Origin: Thermodesulfobacteriota bacterium | GTDB lineage: Bacteria > Desulfobacterota > Syntrophobacteria > BM002 | Length of the DNA: 5,104 bases | Assembly (NCBI GenBank): GCA_947259475.1 | Contig: CAMYLW010000163.1 | Coordinates: forward strand, 1-5,104 | Reading direction: 5' to 3' | Shown here: piece after piece, positions 1 through 4,942 of the stretch | How the letters are laid out: each line of letters opens with the position of its first letter | How positions within the stretch are numbered: the first letter of the stretch is position 1 | Notes under the pieces: model-generated | Databases searched by the model: none | What the model was told of the DNA's origin: nothing | What the model saw: only the letters and a program-made list of their open reading frames with translations | Program-made: the position numbers and the translations under genes

Positions 1-1437
1 AACATTATCCTTCAGCCGCAAAGGATTTGGGTCGGAGGTGTCCTGCACTTCGAAATGGGCAAGAAGGGTCTCATATTGCTGTGAGCCTCTCATGAGCCCC
101 TGAAATAGCCCTCGGGCCTTAGCCCCCACTTCTTGTTCCAGATCGGAAATTATAAGTTGAAACATGTCATTGTAGAAATTGACGATCGCACTACCACTCA
201 CGTTGCTCATTGTAGGCTGTGGGCTCCTGGCCTCTGAGATCCCGCTTGCAGCCCCTGCCTGAGTACTGGCTACTTGTTTCGTACCCCGGAGGAAATCTTC
301 ATTCTCATAATGTTCTAAAAAGCGACTGATGGCCTGAGCCAAAGGCCGATGAGTAGCCGGGACGCTCTGCAGGGATGCCCTCATACGCTTCACCGTGCTC
401 CTGGTGCCTTTGTAGCCCAGAAACTGATATTGTTCACCCAGCAGTTGAACGAGCACCTGATTAAAACCATTGACAAGGTCATTTTGGGACAGCGACTGCC
501 CCTGTTGTTGAATAAGGGTCTCCATCTTGCTAATGTTCGTAGCCAGGTCTTGATCCAGTTGGAATGGTTTGAGAAAACGTTCATAATAAGCGGACTGCCG
601 CAGGCTATTTTCAAGTGAGGATGTGGCCTTGCTGGCACCAAGTTCTTCAGCAAGGGCGGTCATGATCAGCTGCAACAGATTCCAATAAAGAGTGGTGATA
701 GGACTGAGTTCCAGAGTGCCCATCTTCTTGGTGGGCTGGCTGTCGTCTCCTTTTCTGACAATGGCATTCTCAGCGTAAAGCTTTGCCAGAGAGCGATATG
801 CTGCCAACCTAGAGTATCCCGTCTCTTTAATAAGCTGCGCCACAGTACGCCTGCCGTCGAGCAATAGGAGAGCTCGCAAATCTCTCGCAGCGTGAACTGA
901 TTTGGTGGTGTCAACATTGGGGTTTATCTGAAAAACAACCTGATCATTGGGGATGAGCCCTTTGAACTCTTCTCGCTTTTTGGCCTCCAATACCAGCCGC
1001 ACAGGGTCCACTTCACACTTTATTTCGTCTGTGAACCCATCCAAGCCATCTTTGTAGGAAAATTTAGCGTCTTCCCAGTTCAGCATGCTGGCGACGCCTT
1101 CCTTGAACTGAAGCTGAATAATACTGACCAACTTATCAAGCTCAATATATTTCCTTTCGAGCAAGACAGTACCCAGTCGCTTTTCCATGGCCTTGGATAC
1201 TGCCAGCATGTCCTCAAGCCTGTCTTCACTGATGAGATTGTTCGCCTTGAGAAGAGCACCCAATTTCAACTCTTTATCGGTGTTGCCTCTGACGTGTATG
1301 ATATTGCCCCCTCTAAAGTAGATACCACAGCGCTGTCTGGGGGTCGATACTGTCAGTATCCCAGTCTTTCGTTCATCGTGGACCATCTGAACGATTGCCG
1401 CCAGGGGAAAGGTTTTGACATCACCATTTAAGGGCAT
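1..1437 (-). CDS. DUF4388/PATAN-domain protein with winged-helix-like segment and duplicated helical C-terminal module (partial, 3' end outside window)
   Basis: An open frame of 479 codons runs off the left edge without a stop. The ATG at 1437 is the first possible start, because an in-frame TAG lies at 1441-1443; the ribosome binding site is weak (AAGAGA). Residues about 3-50 match the start of a DUF4388/PATAN domain (GDVKTFPLAAIVQMV, then GILTV and the IYFRGGNIIHVRG strand pair). Residues 58-128 show the two helical half-repeats usual for this family, each with an LG-x-LL motif followed by an L-x3-[IL]-x-[LV]Q-like helix, ending in NWEDAKFSY. Residues about 185-229 look like a winged helix (LLLDGRRTVAQLIKETGYSR, then a recognition-like helix and IVRKGD). 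A helical module at about 247-345 seems to recur from 418, after a Ser/Ala/Gly-rich linker (about 388-416). No signal peptide or membrane segment is seen, so it is probably cytoplasmic. PATAN proteins are thought to act as adaptors in response-regulator and polarity signalling; a role in the pathway of the upstream FHA and PP2C proteins is inference. Confidence 0.85.
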   Translation of the reverse strand, partial: MPLNGDVKTFPLAAIVQMVHDERKTGILTVSTPRQRCGIYFRGGNIIHVRGNTDKELKLGALLKANNLISEDRLEDMLAVSKAMEKRLGTVLLERKYIELDKLVSIIQLQFKEGVASMLNWEDAKFSYKDGLDGFTDEIKCEVDPVRLVLEAKKREEFKGLIPNDQVVFQINPNVDTTKSVHAARDLRALLLLDGRRTVAQLIKETGYSRLAAYRSLAKLYAENAIVRKGDDSQPTKKMGTLELSPITTLYWNLLQLIMTALAEELGASKATSSLENSLRQSAYYERFLKPFQLDQDLATNISKMETLIQQQGQSLSQNDLVNGFNQVLVQLLGEQYQFLGYKGTRSTVKRMRASLQSVPATHRPLAQAISRFLEHYENEDFLRGTKQVASTQAGAASGISEARSPQPTMSNVSGSAIVNFYNDMFQLIISDLEQEVGAKARGLFQGLMRGSQQYETLLAHFEVQDTSDPNPLRLKDNV

Positions 1438-1472
1438 CTGCTATCTCTTACTCGTCTGAACTAACTTGTCTC

Positions 1473-1514
1473 TAGTGTTTAGTGCTTACTATTTCTGCCT
1501 ACTGCCCGCTGCTA
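1473..1514. repeat. Decayed heptamer tandem array in the FHA-PATAN gap
   Basis: On the plus strand six consecutive 7-base units can be read: TAGTGTT, TAGTGCT, TACTATT, TCTGCCT, ACTGCCC, GCTGCTA. Neighbouring units share most positions while the ends differ, as in a tandem array that has drifted. It fills much of the 104-bp spacer between the FHA stop and the PATAN start. No transcription terminator (stem plus T run) is seen in the spacer, so the two genes may still be co-transcribed. Confidence 0.45.
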
Positions 1515-1541
1515 GCTATGCAATAGGGACAAAGCCCCTCG

Positions 1542-2249
1542 TTATCCTTTATAGTAAAACTGCAGCTTTGCAGGTCCAATTTCAATAGTAGCGAATTCTC
1601 TGAGCCGGTGACTACTCTCAATCTGAGCATCATTCACCTTGACCTTGGCCCGTCCCCCCGTAGGGGTCAGATGGTAACCCGTTGGCCGTCTACTGATAGT
1701 TGCCGCAACCTTCGGGGTAAAAAGTCCTCCGATGTGGACATCAGCCTCTTCACCCTTCCCCAGCTTCACCAGCTTCTTTTTGATCTCATATTCATCGCCC
1801 CCACCTGACAGGAAGGATAGAACTGCCGGTCGTTCAGCAGATATCGCAGTGCTGTCAAGACCGGAAGGTGTCGGATCTTCGACTTCTGGTTCGGAGGCCC
1901 CCTGAGCCACCTCAATGAACATGGTCGGCTCTGTTAGTTTTTGATCCACCTGAATCTCTTCCGGACTCAGGGTGAAGACTATGGTGTGTTTGCCTACGAG
2001 AATCTGATCTCCGTCTTTCAGCTTGGTGCTTGTGACCCGCTCGCCATTTACCAAGGTCCCGTTTTTGCTCTGCAGATCAGTTAAGATGTATTCTCTTCCT
2101 GCAGGATCGATACGAGCATGGTAGCCAGAGACCAGTAGATTCTCTACAATAATGTCATTGTCCGGTTCCCTGCCCATTGTCATGCTCTGCCCGGTAAGTT
2201 CAAACTCTTTCAAGGCCAGGTCCTTAAACTGTAGAGTCAATTGAGCCAT
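1542..2249 (-). CDS. FHA-domain protein with an N-terminal canonical and a C-terminal degenerate FHA domain
   Basis: A 235-residue soluble protein. Residues about 4-94 form a canonical forkhead-associated domain: G26-R27 in MGREPDNDI, S41-x-x-H44 in SGYHARI, S61-K-N63-G64 and N68-G69. These are the residues that bind phosphothreonine peptides in known FHA domains. A low-complexity acidic and Pro-rich linker follows (about 95-140). Residues about 141-235 resemble a second FHA fold (VKLGKGEEADVHIG, then KVKVNDAQIE and a final TIEIG/KLQFYY strand pair) but carry G-K instead of G-R, no S-x-x-H, and N-D instead of N-G, so it probably does not bind phosphopeptide. The start is fixed by an in-frame TGA at 2253-2255; a G-rich GGGGTGGG stretch serves as ribosome binding site. 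It lies 48 bp after the PP2C gene and presumably shares its transcript. Inferred role: phospho-dependent scaffold or reader opposed by the phosphatase. Confidence 0.93.
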   Translation of the reverse strand: MAQLTLQFKDLALKEFELTGQSMTMGREPDNDIIVENLLVSGYHARIDPAGREYILTDLQSKNGTLVNGERVTSTKLKDGDQILVGKHTIVFTLSPEEIQVDQKLTEPTMFIEVAQGASEPEVEDPTPSGLDSTAISAERPAVLSFLSGGGDEYEIKKKLVKLGKGEEADVHIGGLFTPKVAATISRRPTGYHLTPTGGRAKVKVNDAQIESSHRLREFATIEIGPAKLQFYYKG

Positions 2250-2297
2250 GATTCATCCCACCCCGCCAGCGATTTCATTGCGCCACTGGCTTCTTAA

Positions 2298-3092
2298 CTA
2301 CTTGGATCCAAACAGTTTATGCAAAAGCCCTTTCTCTTCTTTCTGGAGAAAAAATACGACCGCAGTAACGTTGTCCAGGCCTCCTTTCTCATTGGCCATA
2401 TCTACCAATCGGCTGCAAACTTCCTCCAGCTCCCCCCCTTCAAGCACGGCCTGGTGAATTTCGTCATCAGAGAGCATATCAGTGAGCCCGTCACTGCAGA
2501 GAATAATCAAATCACCTGGAAGGGGTTGCATCTCATATACATCTGCCTCCACGGCCTCATGTATGCCAACTGCCCGTACCAGGATATGCTTCATGGGAAT
2601 TGAGGCGGTGTTGGGGTCCCAGTTTGGATTTTTCCGAATGTGCTCGGCAAAAAGAGTATGATCCTGAGTTAGCTGTTCGATGCTATCTTCACGAACGAGG
2701 TAAATGCGACTGTCGCCCACATTGGCAGTTACCAGCATGTCGCCGTGCAGATAGGCAACGGCCGCGGTGGAACCCATGCCTTTGTATGATCCCTGATCCT
2801 GGGAAAGCTGATACACCACGCGGTTGGCCAGCTCTATGCTGTGACAAACGGCTGTGGCCGCTGGCGACATATTGCTCTCGTCTGTCTCCTGGGCCACGGG
2901 GGAGGTATGAAAGGCCTCCATGTAGTCTTTGACACTACTGACTACTGTACTACTGGCAACTTCGCCAGCCCGGTGTCCTCCCATACCGTCTGCAACTATG
3001 TAAAGACCAACCTGATCGTCGGTATGAAAGGAGTCCTCGTTATTTTCTCTCTTCCTACCAACATCGGTACGTCCAGCCGAAAATGTCTTCAT
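2298..3092 (-). CDS. PP2C-family (PPM) Ser/Thr protein phosphatase, Stp1/PrpC type
   Basis: A 264-residue protein of the usual length for stand-alone bacterial PP2C phosphatases, which hydrolyse phospho-Ser/Thr using two or three bound metal ions. All key motifs are visible in order: T9-D-V-G-x-K-R-x-N-N-E-D20, ADGMGGHRAGE (metal ligands D35-G36), STAAV at 108-112, NVGDSR (124-129), LTQDHT (141-146), CSDGLTDM (metal ligand D201), and GGLDNVT with D240-N241 completing the metal site. The catalytic set looks intact. There is no signal peptide or membrane helix; a short basic tail (KEEKGLLHKLFGSK) follows the domain, so the enzyme is probably cytosolic. The ATG at 3092 is bounded by an in-frame TAG at 3108-3110. 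It heads the PP2C-FHA-PATAN run; its natural partner would be a Hanks-type Ser/Thr kinase, which is not in this window. Confidence 0.96.
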   Translation of the reverse strand: MKTFSAGRTDVGRKRENNEDSFHTDDQVGLYIVADGMGGHRAGEVASSTVVSSVKDYMEAFHTSPVAQETDESNMSPAATAVCHSIELANRVVYQLSQDQGSYKGMGSTAAVAYLHGDMLVTANVGDSRIYLVREDSIEQLTQDHTLFAEHIRKNPNWDPNTASIPMKHILVRAVGIHEAVEADVYEMQPLPGDLIILCSDGLTDMLSDDEIHQAVLEGGELEEVCSRLVDMANEKGGLDNVTAVVFFLQKEEKGLLHKLFGSK

Positions 3093-3120
3093 AGAATACC
3101 CGCTGTTCTAGTGCTGTTTC

Positions 3121-3137
3121 TACAAATCCAATGCCAA
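3121..3137 (-). promoter_or_regulatory. Possible sigma-54 (-24/-12) promoter upstream of the PP2C gene
   Basis: The minus strand reads TTGGCATTGGATTTGTA. The GG of the -24 box and the G of the -12 box are 10 bases apart, as in sigma-54 promoters (consensus TTGGCAC-N5-TTGCA), but the -12 box has GT instead of GC. The box ends about 29 bases before the PP2C ATG, leaving room for a short leader. It sits between the repeat element and the gene, so it would act independently of upstream transcription. It rests on one motif only. Confidence 0.3.
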
Positions 3138-3144
3138 GTCGTCT

Positions 3145-3396
3145 TTAGCCCGGATGTTTCATGAATGGCCGTCCCGAGACCGTGGATAAGAGTGTGCCAC
3201 CGGGCAACCGCAGGAGGTTGGATCCGAGGCGTACTTGAACAGTACATCGCAGGGTCCGACATCCGAGGACGCTCGGAAGGACGCTCATATCCGCGGCCGC
3301 AGTCACGCCTGGGCGTGATGAAATATCCGGGCTGGGTCGAACGAGGCCCTTTGCCAAAACACCAGATTTTGTGTCATCAGGTGCCAAGAAAGCCAT
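3145..3396 (-). other. Open frame running through the repeat element; possible remnant of a small interrupted gene
   Basis: An ATG at 3396 lies only 4 bases after the stop of the 87-residue gene, with AAGGAG about 10 bases before it, so translational coupling is possible. The first 21 codons (MAFLAPDDTKSG and on) precede the repeat and end exactly at its boundary at 3334. The frame then continues through the whole element (62 more residues, Arg/Pro/Leu-rich, no recognisable domain) and stops at a TAA formed at the far element junction (3145-3147). The element-derived part is unlikely to be a selected protein. Either the frame is chance or a short gene was interrupted by the insertion. Confidence 0.2.
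3147..3333. mobile_element. MITE-like non-autonomous element, 187 bp, with 16-bp terminal inverted repeats
   Basis: The left end AGCCCGGATGTTTCAT (3147-3162) and the inverted right end ATGAAATATCCGGGCT (3318-3333) match at 15 of 16 positions. The interior is visibly more GC-rich than its surroundings and contains the direct repeat ATCCGAGG (3222-3229 and 3261-3268) and a small dyad, GTACT-TGAAC-AGTAC (3231-3245). No transposase is encoded. A clear target-site duplication was not found. The right-hand 63 bp (3271-3333) recurs in shorter form at 4158-4215. It lies between the 87-residue gene and the PP2C gene, and no gene with a recognisable product is disrupted. I do not assign it to an IS family. 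Confidence 0.7.
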
Positions 3397-3400
3397 AACC

Positions 3401-3664
3401 TTAAGTCTCCTTGGACTTCTCAACCGCCATAAAATTCAAGTACAATGCGTACGCCTCATCCACCACCACTTCCAATTTGTCCGTGGTGAACGGCAAGTGG
3501 GGAGTGATGGCTTCCCGGATGCATTCCATCATGAGGTCGTGCTCACCAGTATTGGGAACTATACGTCGCATATCCAAATAAACATATTGCATACGATCAC
3601 GGACTGAATTAACGAGCTCTCGGGTGATGATCTGGTGCGTCTCCTGCTCATTCATTACCAGCAT
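3401..3664 (-). CDS. Hypothetical protein, 87 residues
   Basis: I do not recognise a family. The protein has up to 87 residues, no cysteines, no signal peptide and no membrane segment, and looks mostly helical, with alternating charged and hydrophobic positions (ITRELVNSVRDRMQYVYLDM near residues 13-32 and KLEVVVDEAYALYLNF near 63-78). The ATG at 3664 follows GGAG by only two bases; the ATG at 3655 (residue 4, MNEQETHQ) gives a longer, slightly wide spacing and may be the true start. An in-frame TAG at 3677-3679 prevents further extension. Its codon pattern and ribosome binding site suggest a real gene. It is 309 bp upstream of the PP2C gene, with the MITE-like element in between, so an original operon link with PP2C is possible but not shown. 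Confidence 0.6.
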   Translation of the reverse strand: MLVMNEQETHQIITRELVNSVRDRMQYVYLDMRRIVPNTGEHDLMMECIREAITPHLPFTTDKLEVVVDEAYALYLNFMAVEKSKET

Positions 3665-3699
3665 TTCTCCAGTCCGCTACCTGGCTTGTGGTTGAGCAT

Positions 3700-3728
3700 G
3701 GTATCACGCTTGTTTAGAAATGTCACAA
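3700..3728 (-). promoter_or_regulatory. Weak sigma-70-like promoter upstream of the 87-residue gene
   Basis: On the minus strand a TTGTGA box (3723-3728) is separated by exactly 17 bases from GATACC (3700-3705). Each box matches the consensus at about half its positions. It lies some 36 bases before the ATG at 3664, in the 125-bp gap after the 118-residue gene. The spacing is right but the boxes are poor. Confidence 0.25.
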
Positions 3729-3789
3729 GATTTAGACCACGACTCAAACCAGTAAAATCAACCATCCTCCAAAGCACATTCCAGTCATA

Positions 3790-4146
3790 TTACTGTGCGT
3801 TTTCCTTCTTTTTTGAAAGGGTTTTAACCACCCAGGGTTTTAGCCTGCCTCTGTGATCATAGAACTCACCGAAACGGACAATAACCTTCTTGGTTTTAGC
3901 AACCGCCTGTTTGCGCAGTCCAGTATTAAGACCGATACGCAGATATTCTAATGGGGTGATAAATGGAGCCAAAATGTTGTGGCCGTAACGATCACAACCC
4001 ATATGCACACACTTGGCATGGAGAGCATGATTTTGACCGTACGCAGTCCCACTCAAAGAAGTGTAAGACTTAAATACTTTGCAGTTGTTACAGCCAGCAA
4101 CTTTAATAAAGTACGGTATCTCCTTCGGTTCGACGGTTTTAGTCAT
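3790..4146 (-). CDS. Hypothetical protein with four cysteines in a possible zinc-ribbon arrangement, 118 residues
   Basis: I do not recognise a family. The frame is open further upstream to an ATG at 4368, but the ATG at 4146 is chosen because a full GGAGGT lies at 4151-4156, and the upstream extension would be translated from a repeat element. The protein begins MTKTVEPKEIPYF. Cysteines C19-N-N-C22 and C46-V-H-M-G-C51 could bind one metal ion; H40, H43 and H48 are nearby. The C-terminal half is strongly basic (LRKQAVAKTKKVIVRF near 77-92 and KTLSKKKENAQ at the end), which would suit nucleic-acid binding, an inference from composition only. No membrane segment is present. Codon use looks like that of a translated gene. 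Confidence 0.6.
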   Translation of the reverse strand: MTKTVEPKEIPYFIKVAGCNNCKVFKSYTSLSGTAYGQNHALHAKCVHMGCDRYGHNILAPFITPLEYLRIGLNTGLRKQAVAKTKKVIVRFGEFYDHRGRLKPWVVKTLSKKKENAQ

Positions 4147-4150
4147 CGCA

Positions 4151-4156
4151 ACCTCC
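4151..4156 (-). promoter_or_regulatory. Strong ribosome binding site that decides the start of the 118-residue gene
   Basis: GGAGGT on the minus strand, 4 bases before the ATG at 4146. It touches the end of the 59-bp repeat (base 4157), so the repeat forms the immediate 5' leader of this gene. Confidence 0.7.
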
Positions 4157-4215
4157 AGCCCGGAAGGATGATCATATCCGCGGTCGGAGCAGGCGATTCG
4201 TGAAATATCCGGGCT
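4157..4215. repeat. 59-bp solo repeat related to the right end of the MITE-like element
   Basis: Bases 4158-4215 align with 3271-3333: 25 of the first 30 positions are identical (including TCATATCCGCGG), the last 15 are identical (TGAAATATCCGGGCT), and the middle is 5 bases shorter. Its own ends AGCCCGGA (4157-4164) and TCCGGGCT (4208-4215) form a perfect 8-bp inverted repeat, so it could be a small element in its own right. It lies in the 5' leader of the 118-residue gene. Confidence 0.65.
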
Positions 4216-4773
4216 AGAGCTTTGTGATGCATATGACATTTCTGAACTGCCTGTGTAGCTGTGTCCCGCATGGTTACAGCGCTCGCTCGAGTTTCGACTC
4301 CACACGATATTGAATGGATTCTGATAAGTGGTCCGCACCATACCAAGTTTCTCATCAGTGATTACCATTGGAGATTACGAGAAGCCCTTATTTTTAAGAA
4401 AAGGTATTCCCTATACCACGCCTCATGAGGTGCTACGCAGATGAAAAGTTTCTATAATTCAAGTACGTTATGACCCCATCTGGAAAGATAGCAAGCTTCT
4501 CCCGCAAAGCCCTTCTCCTAACTGAGTCACCTGGCAGAGCTTAATACAGAAGTCTTTTTCTTTGCACAGATCAAAAAGAAGCGTGCAGCATCTGCTCATT
4601 GGTCACTCGATGTAATGCAAAAACGATACCATTGCTCGATAGATTATATGTTGCTAGAATGCCTATTAGCAACTGGCGGAAGACCGAGAAGATGTTGGAG
4701 GTTTGAGGACAAAAAGCATAGAGCAGAGGGAGGCAATTTCGAATTGCGGATACGCCTATTCACTTAGCTCCTA
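4216..4773. other. Gene-free stretch with several short palindromes
   Basis: No supported coding region is present on either strand. The minus-strand frame open to 4368 is not believed (see the start choice for the 118-residue gene). What can be seen are short perfect dyads: GGTAT-TCCCT-ATACC (4403-4417), CCTCATGAGG (4421-4430), GTTGCTA-N10-TAGCAAC (4650-4673) and GCAATT-TCG-AATTGC (4733-4747). None is followed by a T run on either strand, so none is a convincing intrinsic terminator. No tRNA or other known RNA was recognised. Confidence 0.5.
4403..4430. promoter_or_regulatory. Two adjacent operator-like palindromes
   Basis: GGTAT-TCCCT-ATACC (4403-4417) and the 10-bp perfect palindrome CCTCATGAGG (4421-4430) lie three bases apart in an otherwise featureless stretch. 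They could be binding sites for a dimeric regulator. No clear promoter is attached to them. Confidence 0.25.
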
Positions 4774-4918
4774 GCTCCGCAGAGAATCTCTTCTCTCCTT
4801 GAAGGGAGAGAATTAAGGTGAGTGGTGAACAATCAGCATATCGAAGCAGATACCCCCTCACTCCAACCTTCTTCCCCACTGATTTGGGGAGAGGGAGAGT
4901 GTAGTTATCTTGCGGAGC
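4774..4918. repeat. 145-bp imperfect inverted-repeat element (CTCTCCC/GGGAGAG type)
   Basis: The outer ends GCTCCGCA (4774-4781) and TGCGGAGC (4911-4918) are perfect 8-bp inverted repeats. Inside them, two arms are imperfect inverted copies of each other, each with its own hairpin: TTCTCTCC-N6-GGAGAGAA (4791-4812) and CCCCA-N6-TGGGG (4874-4889), followed on the inner side by GGTGAG-type sequence. Similar CTCTCCC-hairpin-GGGAGAG intergenic repeats are widespread in bacterial genomes. It encodes no protein. It begins 24 bases beyond the recombinase stop, and could cap that transcript, although it lacks the T run of an intrinsic terminator. Confidence 0.6.
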
Positions 4919-4942
4919 AAAAGCCATAATCGTTATCGAATT

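Noticed and set aside
390..917. Open frames on both strands overlapping the PATAN coding region
   Set aside because: They overlap a longer frame with clear domain homology and a continuous protein-like sequence, and show no motifs of their own.
1515..1541. Possible terminator hairpin after the FHA stop (AGGG-N7-CCCT on the minus strand)
   Set aside because: The stem has only four pairs and no T run follows it.
2248..3164. Plus-strand open frames opposite the PP2C gene
   Set aside because: They are antisense to a complete phosphatase with all catalytic motifs; their translations have no recognisable features.
3147..4215. Composite transposon bounded by the MITE-like element and the solo repeat
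   Set aside because: The right-end sequences are in the same orientation and could bound a segment, but no transposase lies between them and the solo copy lacks the full 16-bp terminus, so two separate insertions are simpler.
4270..4305. tRNA-like GAGTTTCGACTC hairpin
   Set aside because: It resembles a T-arm only superficially; no acceptor stem, D-arm or anticodon arm could be placed around it.
3790..4368. Longer 192-residue version of the Cys-containing protein starting at 4368
   Set aside because: The added part is read through the 59-bp repeat, lacks a good ribosome binding site and looks non-coding; the ATG at 4146 has a strong GGAGGT.
4774..4918. CRISPR array or phage attachment site next to the recombinase gene
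   Set aside because: There are no regularly spaced direct repeats, and the recombinase tail looks like a housekeeping Xer; no core direct repeat typical of att sites was found.
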